A DNA stretch of 50,325 nt from an uncultured Oscillospiraceae bacterium. Lineage in GTDB: Bacteria; Bacillota_A; Clostridia; Oscillospirales; Acutalibacteraceae. The stretch covers positions 1 to 50,325 of the forward strand of contig CAJUTL010000023.1 in the NCBI GenBank assembly GCA_910589395.1, in the 5' to 3' direction. Positions 30,435-38,085 of this stretch are shown one piece after another (position 1 is the first letter of the stretch; the number at the start of each line of letters is the position of its first letter). The position numbers and the translations under genes were made by a program. The notes beneath the pieces are model-generated. The model was given only the letters and a program-made list of their open reading frames with translations, was not told where the DNA came from and did not search any database.

Positions 30435-32420
30435 CTATTCGCTGAGAGCGGAACGGGCGGCCAGAATAAACCGGGAGCGATCCAGGGGATCTACCCCCAT
30501 GCGCGCTCTCACCTGCCCCATTCCCTCGGGGCAGTCCTCATAGTGAGAAAACCGGGAACCGTACACGCCGGTACCGGCGGTACAGGCGGCAAACTCCACC
30601 GGAAGATCCATGGCTTCCGCAGCGGGCACCACCGCTTCCAGGCGGAATCTTCCCTCGCCTGTTTCAGGCGTATCGAACCGGGAGCGATGGGCGACCAGCA
30701 GACTCACCGTTTTCCCCAGATATTCCTCCGGAGCGGTAAATTCCGCCTTCAGCATGGGCTCCAAAAGCTTGGTTCCCGTATTGCGCAGGCCGTCCATGAT
30801 CCCCATGGGCGTGGCTACAAAGAAATCCAGCGGGTGGGTATGTACATTGTGAGATTCTCCATCAATCAGCGTCACCCGCAGATCTGTGACCTGCCAGCCG
30901 GAAAGCCCCTGCTCCAGCGCCCGGGGAACCGCGGTTTCCACATGGGCCTGATACCGATAGGGCAGCCGGTTGGGCGGCACCTTACAGACATATTCAAAGC
31001 CGGAGCCCCTGGGCAGCGGTTCAATGAGGAACCGCACCACCGCCCAACAGGGCTTGGGCATGGTATAGGCTTCAAAGCCTTCTCCCGCTTTAACCGGAGT
31101 TTCCCGATAGATGACAGAGGGCTCCCCAAACCGCGCGGAAAGCCCCCAGCGCTCCTTCAAAAGCGCTTCCAGCACCTCTGCCTGGATCTTTCCGGTCAGC
31201 CGCAGCCAGACTTCCCGCTTTTCCCGGTTCCATTCGCACCGAAGGGCGGGGTCCTCCTCCTCCAGCTGATACAGAGCTTCCGTCAGGCCGGGCAGCTCCT
31301 CCGGCTTTTCCGGCTCCACCCGGCAGAGCATCAGGGGCTCCGCCAGCCGGTATTCCCGCAGGCCCGAAAGCTCGCTGCCCAGCAGGTCTCCCGCCCGCAC
31401 GGAGGAAAGGCCGTATACCACAGCAATATCGTTTGCCTCCGCCGCTTCCGTGTCCTCCAGCCGCCGTCCCTCCACTTTCCGTATTCTGGATATTTTTTCC
31501 GCCGGGGCATCCTCCTGCCCGGCGGCTTTTCCGTTTTGCAGCACTGTTACCGCCTGGCGGTTTTGCAGTGTACCTGAAAACAGCCTCACATAGGCGGCTT
31601 TCCCCAGAGCGGGGTCCCGCTCTACCTTATAGACCCGGGCGCACAGGGCTTCCCCCGGCACAGGCGCTTCCCGCAGAAGCCCACACAAGGCGTCCAGCAG
31701 TTCCGGTACGCCCCGCCCGTATTTGGAGGCCCCGCAGAAGGCAGGCAGAAGCTGCCCATTTCCAATTTTCTCCTCCAGGCTGTCCCGCAGGGAGGCCGGG
31801 GCTTTTTCCCCGCCGGAAAGCAGCTCCTCCAAAAGACAGTCGTCCCCGCAGGCCAGAACAGCCCGTTCCAGCCAAGCGGGATCGCTGGAAGCTATGGGAC
31901 AAACAGCCGCCGCTTCTGTGCCCTCCCCTGTGGCCGCGCAAAAAGGCAGGCAGGGGATCCCCACTTCCCGCTCCACTTGGGAGAGCACGCTTTCCCAATG
32001 GCTTCCGGCACGATCCAGCTTATTCAAAAAAAGAAAGCAGGGCAGCCTTGCCCGGCGGAAGGCCTCCAGCAGCATTCTGGTTTGGGGCTGTACCCCTTCC
32101 ACGGCGGACACCACCAAAACCGCAGCGTCCAGCACGGAAAGAGAGCGCTCCACCTCGCTTAAAAAATCGGCGTGGCCCGGCGCGTCAATCAAATTCAGCC
32201 GGACGCCCTTCCACAAAACGGAGGCGCAGGCCGTGCGCACGGAAATGCCCCGCCTGCGCTCGATCTCCATGGTGTCCGTGCTGGCGGTACCGTGATCCAC
32301 GCTGCCTGCGACGCGGATCGCGCCGCTTTGAAACAGGATCTGCTCGGTCAGCGTGGTTTTCCCCGCGTCCGCATGGGCCACGATCCCCAAATTCAAGATT
32401 TTCCGCTTTTTTTCTTCCAT
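30435..32420 (-). CDS. Tet(M)/EF-G-like ribosomal protection-type GTPase
   Basis: A 661-residue translational GTPase. G-domain motifs: G1 AHADAGKTT (about 15-23), G2 region RRRGISVRT, G3 DAPGHADF, G4 NKLDRAG. The G3-downstream block FLSEVERSLSVLDAAVLVVSAVEGVQPQTR closely follows the Tet(M)/Tet(O)/OtrA group rather than EF-G. Domains II-V follow, with the domain IV region YVCKVPPNRLPYRYQAHVETAVPRALEQGL and a C-terminus matching the class in length (about 640-660). Tet-type proteins release tetracycline from the ribosome; whether this divergent member confers resistance cannot be told. No leader attenuator was recognised upstream. It converges tightly on tspO. Confidence 0.88.
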   Translation of the reverse strand: MEEKKRKILNLGIVAHADAGKTTLTEQILFQSGAIRVAGSVDHGTASTDTMEIERRRGISVRTACASVLWKGVRLNLIDAPGHADFLSEVERSLSVLDAAVLVVSAVEGVQPQTRMLLEAFRRARLPCFLFLNKLDRAGSHWESVLSQVEREVGIPCLPFCAATGEGTEAAAVCPIASSDPAWLERAVLACGDDCLLEELLSGGEKAPASLRDSLEEKIGNGQLLPAFCGASKYGRGVPELLDALCGLLREAPVPGEALCARVYKVERDPALGKAAYVRLFSGTLQNRQAVTVLQNGKAAGQEDAPAEKISRIRKVEGRRLEDTEAAEANDIAVVYGLSSVRAGDLLGSELSGLREYRLAEPLMLCRVEPEKPEELPGLTEALYQLEEEDPALRCEWNREKREVWLRLTGKIQAEVLEALLKERWGLSARFGEPSVIYRETPVKAGEGFEAYTMPKPCWAVVRFLIEPLPRGSGFEYVCKVPPNRLPYRYQAHVETAVPRALEQGLSGWQVTDLRVTLIDGESHNVHTHPLDFFVATPMGIMDGLRNTGTKLLEPMLKAEFTAPEEYLGKTVSLLVAHRSRFDTPETGEGRFRLEAVVPAAEAMDLPVEFAACTAGTGVYGSRFSHYEDCPEGMGQVRARMGVDPLDRSRFILAARSALSE

Positions 32421-32441
32421 ATGGCAAGCCGCGCTCCAAAA

Positions 32442-32475
32442 CTTAGTAGTTAGTTGTTAGATGTTAGTTGTTTTA
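32442..32475. repeat. TTAGTTGTTAG tract before the Tet-like gene
   Basis: A run of AGTTAGTTGTTAGATGTTAG-type sequence like that at 6661-6685, 12033-12058 and 12137-12162. It is followed by a second degenerate tract (ATATCCAGTACCTAATATTTAATATCTAG) to about 32522. No gene is present. Confidence 0.5.
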
Positions 32476-32548
32476 GAAAAGGGCGTTTTCGATATCCAGT
32501 ACCTAATATTTAATATCTAGTATATCATGGTATATGGGAAAAGAAAAG

Positions 32549-32577
32549 TTGAAAAAACTTTTCTTTTATGCTATACT
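32549..32577 (+). promoter_or_regulatory. Promoter of the HlyC/CorC gene
   Basis: TTGAAA (32549-32554), 17-base spacer ending TGC, TATACT (32572-32577). Confidence 0.75.
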
Positions 32578-32617
32578 ATAACGCAAATCTATAGAAAAGG
32601 TAGTGGTTTTTCCTTTT

Positions 32618-33889
32618 ATGGACAGTCACAGTACGACGCTTATTTTGATTTTACTCGTTCTTGTCATTCTTTCCGGGTATTTTTCCGCCACGGAAACGGC
32701 GTTTTCTTCTCTGAACCGGATCCGCCTGAAAAATCTTGCGGCAAATGGGAACAAGCGGGCGAAGCTCACCTATGCCCTTTCGGAGAATTACGATGAACTG
32801 CTTTCCACTATTTTGGTGGGAAACAACCTGGTAAACATCGCTTCCACCGCCATTGCCACGGTGCTTTTCACCTCCGCCCTGGGGGCAAGCGCCGGACCTA
32901 CGGTTTCCACCATTGTGATGACCGTGGTGGTGCTGATCTTCGGTGAGATCAGCCCGAAAAGCCTGGCAAAGGAAAATGCCGAGAGTTTTGCCATGATCTC
33001 CGCTCCGATGATCCGCATTCTCATTGTGCTGCTGAAGCCCATAAACTTTTTCTTTACACAGCTGAAAAAAGGGCTGAAAAAGCTGTTCCGGGTCAGCTCC
33101 AGTCATTCTGTCACAGACAGCGAGCTGCTGACCATTGTGGAGGAAGCCGAGCAGGAGGGCGGCATTGACGAGGACGAAAGCGCCATGCTTCGCAACGTTA
33201 TTGAATTTGACGATATTGAAGCCATCGATATCATGACTCCCCGGGTGGATGTGGAAGCCATCTCAAAGGACACATCCAAGGAAGAAATTGCCCGGCTGTT
33301 CCGGGAAACCGGCTACTCCCGGCTTCCGGTATACGAGGAAAGCATCGACAGCATTATCGGCGTGATCCATGAGAAAAACTTTTACGCTTATGTATGGGGA
33401 ACAGAAAATTCCATTGAGAGCATTTTGAAGCCTGCGGAATTTATTCCTCCCGCTATGAAAATCTCCGCGCTGCTGAAGCTGTTACAGCAAAACAAGCTGC
33501 ACATGGCGGTGATCGTAGATGAATTCGGCGGCACCGAGGGGATCGTCACCCTGGAGGACGTGATCGAAGAGCTGGTGGGCGAAATTTGGGATGAGCACGA
33601 TACCGTGATCCAGCAGACCTTTCAGAAGCTCGGCGAGGATACCTATCAGATCCACTGCTCCGCCGATTTGGACGATTTGTTTGACTTTTTCCACATTCAG
33701 TGTGAGACAGAGGCCTCCACCATCAATGGCTGGTTCACGGAAAATCTGGACCGCATTCCGGAAACGGGAGATTCCTTTGAATATGAGGGGCTGCTCTTCA
33801 CCGTGATCAAGGCGGAAAATAACCGTGCGGAGGAGATCACCGTAAAGGGAGAGCCTTTGCTGGAAAAACAGGACGAAGAAGAAATTTGA
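32618..33889 (+). CDS. HlyC/CorC (CNNM) family membrane protein with CBS domains
   Basis: A 423-residue protein from ATG 32618; a GTG at 32603 would add five residues. The CNNM/DUF21 membrane domain is about 1-180 (SGYFSATETAFSSLNRIRLKNLAANGNKRAKL, LVGNNLVNIASTAIATVLF, IFGEISPKSLAKENAE). Two CBS motifs lie at about 205-325 (IMTPRVDVEAISKD, YSRLPVYEESIDSIIGVIHEKNF, FGGTEGIVTLEDVIEELVGEIWDEHD). A C-terminal CorC_HlyC domain follows. Related proteins act in Mg2+/Co2+ export or tolerance. The RBS is poorly placed for either start. A terminator follows at 33909. Confidence 0.92.
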   Translation: MDSHSTTLILILLVLVILSGYFSATETAFSSLNRIRLKNLAANGNKRAKLTYALSENYDELLSTILVGNNLVNIASTAIATVLFTSALGASAGPTVSTIVMTVVVLIFGEISPKSLAKENAESFAMISAPMIRILIVLLKPINFFFTQLKKGLKKLFRVSSSHSVTDSELLTIVEEAEQEGGIDEDESAMLRNVIEFDDIEAIDIMTPRVDVEAISKDTSKEEIARLFRETGYSRLPVYEESIDSIIGVIHEKNFYAYVWGTENSIESILKPAEFIPPAMKISALLKLLQQNKLHMAVIVDEFGGTEGIVTLEDVIEELVGEIWDEHDTVIQQTFQKLGEDTYQIHCSADLDDLFDFFHIQCETEASTINGWFTENLDRIPETGDSFEYEGLLFTVIKAENNRAEEITVKGEPLLEKQDEEEI

Positions 33890-33908
33890 ATGTTTTCCTA
33901 AAAAAAGG

Positions 33909-33940
33909 GCGCGCTGCAGAAAAACTGCAGCGCGCTTTTT
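33909..33940 (+). terminator. Terminator after the HlyC/CorC gene
   Basis: A perfect 11-bp stem (GCGCGCTGCAG/CTGCAGCGCGC) around AAAAA, followed by five T. Confidence 0.9.
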
Positions 33941-34233
33941 AGGTTCTGGATTTCAGATGGCAGGTGGATAATAACTTTGCTGACGCAAAATGATGAAAGA
34001 ATGGGCAAGAGCAGAGTGATAATTGTAGTTTAATGCCCTTAGGCTCCCCTTGCGAAGCAAGGGGAGCTGTCAGCCGATAGGCTGACTGAGGGGATTAAAA
34101 CTAGCGATTCTATGGCACTTTCTGCGTGTGACTATCCCTTCCACCGCCGTTCGGCGGTCCCCCTCCCCTTATAAATAAGGGGAGACAGAGGGCAGATAAA
34201 TTCCAATTTACCAGCCTCTGCCTCTAATTGCTC
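33941..34233. repeat. Intergenic repeat island with GGCTCCCC-type hairpins
   Basis: Contains the stem GCTCCCCTTGC/GCAAGGGGAGC (34043-34067), the adjacent stem TCAGCC/GGCTGA (34070-34085) followed by CTGAGGGG, then CCGCCGTTCGGCGG (about 34144-34157) and CCCCTTATAAATAAGGGG (about 34164-34181). It ends with AAATTCCAATTTACC and CTAATTGCTCAT, the inverse forms of modules seen in the other islands. The GGCTCCCC...CTGACTGAGGGG form is a widely dispersed repeat in gut clostridial genomes. No gene is supported between 33941 and 34293. Confidence 0.7.
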
Positions 34234-34293
34234 ATGGTATGCTGTCTTTATTGACAGCTGTTCAGACAAAGCGAACCAAAACCCGCCGAAAAA

Positions 34294-34797
34294 TCAAGCA
34301 AGGTTGATCTGCTTTTGCAGCTTTTCCAGGCCCAGCCGCAAAGGGTGGTACAGAAAAAGGCATAGCAGAAAATTGAACACGGCGTGGTTGCAGTCAAAAT
34401 AGAAACCGCTGGCAATCCAGGAAAGAATGGCGGGAAGCTTCCACATGGGCCAATAGACCATGGAGCACAGCGTGCCAAAGGCCAGCCCATAGAGCCCCGC
34501 GAAAATCGCCCATTGCCAGGCGCGCTTCAGCCAGTGGAACAGCCAAGTAAGCAGGGCCAAAATTGGCCAGATATACAGGTACATGACCCACCATATCCCA
34601 AAGCCGTAAAGCAGGCCCTCCAGCAGCAGAAACACACCCAGAGCCCCGATCACCCTTCTGCGGAACACCAGAGTGAACAGAATAATCAGGAGTGTGATCA
34701 GCTCTACATTGGGCAAAAACGCCAGCACCTCTTTGGAAACCACCAGCACTACGCCCATCATCGCCATCAGGCAGATGTCCAGCAGCTTGACCTTCAT
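34294..34797 (-). CDS. ECF-type transporter S component, probably for cobalamin/corrinoid
   Basis: A 167-residue, six-helix membrane protein (KVKLLDICLMAMMGVVLVVSKEVLAFLPNVELITLLIILFTLVFRRRVIGALGVFLLLEGLLYGFGIWWVMYLYIWPIL). The conserved N-terminal MGVVLVVSKEVLAFLPNVELIT block and size fit ECF S components, which bind a vitamin and dock onto a shared EcfAAT module. Its ATG overlaps the stop of the DUF4430 lipoprotein gene (TGATG), and the pair sits behind a cobalamin riboswitch, so corrinoid uptake is inferred. ECF energising genes are not in the window. Confidence 0.75.
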   Translation of the reverse strand: MKVKLLDICLMAMMGVVLVVSKEVLAFLPNVELITLLIILFTLVFRRRVIGALGVFLLLEGLLYGFGIWWVMYLYIWPILALLTWLFHWLKRAWQWAIFAGLYGLAFGTLCSMVYWPMWKLPAILSWIASGFYFDCNHAVFNFLLCLFLYHPLRLGLEKLQKQINLA

Positions 34798-35303
34798 CAA
34801 TAGCCTACCGTGAGAGTAAGCTCATATACATCGCCATCCGCGATTTTTACGCCGTCTACACCAGTATTGACCTGCTCGCCGCCCTTGGTCACGCACCACC
34901 ATTCCTGGTTGCCGTCGTCAGCGGTTTCGCCGTCTGCCGATTTGATGAAGAGGCCGTATTGTCCGTCCTCGCCCTCTACCAGCTTCTCCTGCTCCAGTGC
35001 CTCCCGGAGGGTCTCACCCTGGGCGGCAATGGCAAATTCCTTTTCACTGCCGTCCTTATGCACTACCTTTACCGTAATATTTTTGACGGCGGCAGATACG
35101 GCAGAGCCCTGCTGAGAAGAGGATTCCGAAGATTGAGCAGAGGATTCCGAAGACTGAGCAGAGGATTCCGAAGACTGAGCAGAGGATTCCGAAGACTGAG
35201 AAGAAGGCTCCGAATTTTCCCCGCAGCCAGCGAACAAGCCGGCTACCAAAAGCAGTGCCAGCAGCAGCGAAAAAATGCGAATGTTTTTTGTACGTCTGTT
35301 CAT
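34797..35303 (-). CDS. DUF4430 lipoprotein, probable extracellular corrinoid-binding protein
   Basis: A 168-residue lipoprotein from ATG 35301-35303: signal MNRRTKNIRIFSLLLALLLVAGLFAGC with the lipobox cysteine at about C27. A serine/glutamate/glutamine repeat linker follows (about 31-66; SSESSAQ units from a 21-base DNA repeat), then a DUF4430 domain (about 75-168: ITVKVVHKDGSEKEFAIAAQGETLREALEQEKLVEG...EWWCVTKGGEQVNTGVDGVKIADGDVYELTLTVGY). DUF4430 is related to the C-terminal domain of vertebrate transcobalamin/intrinsic factor. With the upstream cobalamin riboswitch and the coupled S component, a role in capturing corrinoids at the cell surface is the best inference. Confidence 0.8.
   Translation of the reverse strand: MNRRTKNIRIFSLLLALLLVAGLFAGCGENSEPSSQSSESSAQSSESSAQSSESSAQSSESSSQQGSAVSAAVKNITVKVVHKDGSEKEFAIAAQGETLREALEQEKLVEGEDGQYGLFIKSADGETADDGNQEWWCVTKGGEQVNTGVDGVKIADGDVYELTLTVGY
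35119..35202. repeat. Four tandem 21-base repeats inside the lipoprotein gene
   Basis: Four near-identical 21-base units (35119-35139, 35140-35160, 35161-35181, 35182-35202) encode SSESSAQ-type repeats in the linker between lipid anchor and DUF4430 domain. As 21 is a multiple of three, gain or loss of units changes linker length without shifting the frame. Confidence 0.85.
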
Positions 35304-35517
35304 GTGTTTGATCCCTTTCCTTCCGTTGTTGTTTTGCGGCCAAATGTAAATTTGACCCTGTTTTGAAATGCAACTAAGAAGGGTGGTCGCCTGAAACGAT
35401 AGCAATACAAACCGTTCCACAGTCTGCTTCAGGCAGGAACGTGACGCGGGAAGGGCAACAGCCTTCCGGCGGCTCCTGTGTAAAGCGCCAGTTACCCGTG
35501 GTGCTTTACACGGCCCT

Positions 35518-35752
35518 CCAGGCAAGTCTTTCGGCTTAGGCGGTGCTCAGCTGCTTCGGCGGCTGAGCGCGCTCTGTTTCCCCTTCCCGGCATTTGCCAG
35601 TGGGCCGCGGAAAGGAAAAACCGCTTCCTGGCACGGCATTTCCTCCCCGCCCTGAAAAGCGCTGCGCCATCACGGCGACGGGTTCGCCGGGGAATCTCAC
35701 CCCTGTTCCTGTGTTCGGCTGCGGGATCTTCCGCAGACACCTGGAGCCCCAA
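35518..35752 (-). ncRNA. Cobalamin riboswitch
   Basis: Reading the minus strand from about 35742, the consensus blocks of the cobalamin aptamer appear in order: AGGTGTC; ACAGGGGTGAGATTCCCC followed by GGCGAACCCGTCGCCGTGA (aptamer core); GCCACTGGCAAATGCCGGGAAGG; a GCTCAG/CTGAGC hairpin; and the B12-box-like AAGCCGAAAGACTTGCC near 35521-35540. It lies between a strong promoter and the DUF4430 lipoprotein gene. The expression platform (35304-35517) shows GTGTAAAGC/GCTTTACAC pairing and CCCTTCCC (35448-35455), which could mask the GGAAGG of the lipoprotein RBS; translational control is therefore plausible but not proven. Confidence 0.82.
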
Positions 35753-35760
35753 CGGGCATT

Positions 35761-35789
35761 ATGATACCCTAAAGGAAGGAAAAAGTCAA
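35761..35789 (-). promoter_or_regulatory. Promoter of the cobalamin riboswitch transcript
   Basis: On the minus strand, TTGACT (35789-35784), 17-base spacer, TATCAT (35766-35761). I see nothing definite in 35790-36004 between this promoter and vanY. Confidence 0.75.
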
Positions 35790-36004
35790 CTTGGTTTTCC
35801 GTCCTGAAAGCGCCTTGATCAAAGCCAGCTTGCAGCCAGAGAAAAAGGAAGTTCCTCTGCTGCTTTAAGCCGCTGCCGGCAAAAGGCAACGCAAGCTTTG
35901 ATTTTTCAGAAAAATCGCGGTTTTTTCGGCTTTTCGCCAGGCTGCCGTTTTTTCAAAAATTTGCGGGAACACTTCGGAGCTGGACTTACGCTTTCTTTAT
36001 ATAG

Positions 36005-36784
36005 TCAGTACATTTCACCATTCTTCTCCGTGAGATACTCTTCCAGACAAATCCCTCTCTCATATATCTCCGCAGCGGCCTCCACCCCTACATAGCGGTA
36101 ATGCCAAACCTCCTCTACCGTGCCGGTGAGCTCTGTTTTTTCGCTGGGATAACGAAAGATAAAGCCATATTGATAGCTGTTCTCCTGCAGCCAGGAAAAC
36201 ACATCATAGGTGGCGCCCTCCAGATCTACCGCCAGACCCAGCTGGTGTTCGCTGGTGCCGGGAACAGCCACCCATTTGCCGGCTTTTTCTTTGGCCTCTT
36301 CCAAGCCCCAGCCTTCAGCCTGATACCGGGCAACTTCTTCCTCGTAAAGCGCTTGCTGGGTTTCCTGCGTGCGGTAACCGGAAATGACCCTGGGTACTTC
36401 CCCCCAGTTTCCTTCCCGAGCTGCCTCCAGCATTTCCAGCAAGGGCTCATAGATCCGTTCATCTACCTGTTCTCCGCCGGGAAGCTCTTTCAGGTCAACT
36501 GTATACCCTTCCGGAATGGGATTCCAACGGTTTACCAGACGCAGACTCCAGAGAACGTCTTCTTCCCCGCCCTGCAAAGCGGTTTCAGAAATGTCGGACG
36601 ACGCTTCTCCCTTTGCGCCGACGCCCTTCTCCGGCAGGCGCTTTGCAGTATAGTTCAGGCAAGCCAAGATCATGAGAAACGAAATTGCCGCTGCCAAGGA
36701 TCCTTCCATGAGCCATATCCCTATCCTGCCTTTTTGCTGTGCTTTTTGAGAGTTCCGTCTATGCGCTATTGTTTTCTTTACCAT
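36005..36784 (-). CDS. vanY: VanY-like D-alanyl-D-alanine carboxypeptidase (M15B)
   Basis: A 259-residue membrane-anchored peptidase with one N-terminal transmembrane segment (about 21-44) and a cell-surface M15B domain (about 80-255). Motifs: VISGYRTQETQQALYEEEV (SGYR at 135-138), zinc ligands H180 and D187 in PGTSEHQLGLAVDL, and EEVWHYRYVG with catalytic Glu (about 224-225) and zinc ligand H228. VanY-type enzymes trim the terminal D-Ala from peptidoglycan precursors or stem peptides. It has AAGGGGGC before ATG and its own spacer after vanS, with a candidate regulator box at 36878-36897. Confidence 0.9.
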   Translation of the reverse strand: MVKKTIAHRRNSQKAQQKGRIGIWLMEGSLAAAISFLMILACLNYTAKRLPEKGVGAKGEASSDISETALQGGEEDVLWSLRLVNRWNPIPEGYTVDLKELPGGEQVDERIYEPLLEMLEAAREGNWGEVPRVISGYRTQETQQALYEEEVARYQAEGWGLEEAKEKAGKWVAVPGTSEHQLGLAVDLEGATYDVFSWLQENSYQYGFIFRYPSEKTELTGTVEEVWHYRYVGVEAAAEIYERGICLEEYLTEKNGEMY

Positions 36785-36811
36785 GATAAAGCCCCCTTCA
36801 GAATAAAAATC

Positions 36812-36850
36812 AGCGTTCCTTCCGATAGTATCCTACCAGAAAGGAACGCT
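36812..36850 (-). terminator. Hairpin between vanS and vanY
   Basis: AGCGTTCCTT (36812-36821) and AAGGAACGCT (36841-36850) form a 10-bp stem with a 19-base loop. T runs flank it on both strands. The loop contains GATACT (minus strand, 36832-36827), a possible vanY -10 element, so the site may serve as both terminator and promoter. Confidence 0.55.
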
Positions 36851-36877
36851 CTGTTTTTTAAGGGGAGCTTGAAAAGC

Positions 36878-36897
36878 TCCTAAGAAATCCCTAAGAA
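36878..36897 (-). promoter_or_regulatory. Candidate response-regulator box upstream of vanY
   Basis: On the minus strand, TTCTTAGGGA and TTTCTTAGGA lie head-to-tail with a 10-base period, the arrangement typical of OmpR-family regulator sites. A very similar pair lies before vanR at 38847-38866. The box is about 45 bases upstream of the possible vanY -10. Confidence 0.5.
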
Positions 36898-36945
36898 GAA
36901 GGGAAGCTTTCTGAAAAGGGCCGTACAACAGCCGGTGACCGCAAG

Positions 36946-38085
36946 CTAGTGAAACGGAAGGATAATGGTAAATGTTACCGCATCATCACTGCTGTCAGCG
37001 AAGATCGTTCCTCCATGCAGGGCTATGATCTCCTTCGCGATGGCCAGCCCCAGCCCGGCTCCGCCGGCGCTGGTGGTACGGGCTTCGTCCAGCCGGTAAA
37101 ATTTTTCAAAGAGCAAGCCAAGCCTTTCCTTGGGGATCGTTTTTCCCCGGTTCGTACAGCGGAGGATCACAGAATCGGCGGTTTCTTCGGCAGACAGCAG
37201 GATCTCCGTATTGGGATAGCTGTAGGCCGCCGCGTTTTTCAGCACGTTTCCCATGGCCCGTGCCAGCTTATCCGCATCTCCGGAAATTTGCAGGCTTTCC
37301 CCGGCCCTTAGAACGACCGTGTTTCCGTGAGCCTCCAGCGCGGGCAGCAACTCGTCCGTGAGCTGCACCAGCAGGTAGTAGAGGTCCACCGGCTCCTTCT
37401 GTACAAGGATCTGCTGCAAATTGTACCGGGTGATCTCAAAAAACTCATTGATCATCTTTTCCAGCCGATACGCTTTTTCTAAAGTAATGCGCGTATAATT
37501 GGCCCGCTGCTCCCGTGGCATATCGGGTGCTTCGTCCAGAAGGCTCAGATACCCGATCACAGAGGTCAAAGGCGTTTTCAAGTCATGGGCCAGATAAGCC
37601 ACCAGGTCGTTTCGCCGGGTCGCTTCTTCTTTTAGCGTGCGTTCATTTTGCAGCAGCGCCGCTTTGAGCTGCGCGATCTGCACGGACAGTTCCGCCTGGC
37701 TGCCTGGAAACACCTGAGCAATATCGGCATTTCCGTCCAAGTAGACGCGCAGCCGCCTGCTGATGTCTGTGACCGTTTGCTGTTCACGTCTTGCGGCGGC
37801 AAGCCGGGAAACAAGGAACACCACTGCCAGCCAAAAAAGATTTCCGGCAATAAACACGCCCAGCAGCACAGGCTTGAGCTTCGGCCAGGAAAGAAAGCTC
37901 CATGTTTCCCCGGTGCCGTCCGCGGGATAGTAGTGACTTTCTGTGATAAAAAAATTTTCTTCAAACCAGCTGACAAAAGCACCGTCAAATACATGATCCA
38001 CCAGAAAATAAAGAGCGGAACACACCGCGAATCCCACGGCCAGCAACACAAACAGCCGAATCAGTATGGTAAGCTTACTTTTCAA
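36946..38085 (-). CDS. vanS: VanS-like sensor histidine kinase
   Basis: A 379-residue kinase: transmembrane helices at about 7-29 and 73-94 around an external loop of about 40 residues, HAMP-like linker (about 95-150), H-box YLAHDLKTPLTSVIGYLSLL (about H167), N-box NVLKNAAAYS, and G-boxes with GGAGLGLAIAKEIIALHGG. The short sensor loop and overall plan fit VanS of glycopeptide-resistance systems. It overlaps the vanR end by 11 bases. Expected to phosphorylate the VanR-like partner on a cell-envelope signal; the signal is not known. Confidence 0.88.
   Translation of the reverse strand: MKSKLTILIRLFVLLAVGFAVCSALYFLVDHVFDGAFVSWFEENFFITESHYYPADGTGETWSFLSWPKLKPVLLGVFIAGNLFWLAVVFLVSRLAAARREQQTVTDISRRLRVYLDGNADIAQVFPGSQAELSVQIAQLKAALLQNERTLKEEATRRNDLVAYLAHDLKTPLTSVIGYLSLLDEAPDMPREQRANYTRITLEKAYRLEKMINEFFEITRYNLQQILVQKEPVDLYYLLVQLTDELLPALEAHGNTVVLRAGESLQISGDADKLARAMGNVLKNAAAYSYPNTEILLSAEETADSVILRCTNRGKTIPKERLGLLFEKFYRLDEARTTSAGGAGLGLAIAKEIIALHGGTIFADSSDDAVTFTIILPFH

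Noticed and set aside
30378..31577. 399-codon plus-strand ORF
   Set aside because: Antisense to the Tet-like gene and overlapping the end of tspO; no motifs.
35119..35202. Possible CRISPR-like array
   Set aside because: The repeats are directly adjacent without spacers and are in frame inside a lipoprotein gene.
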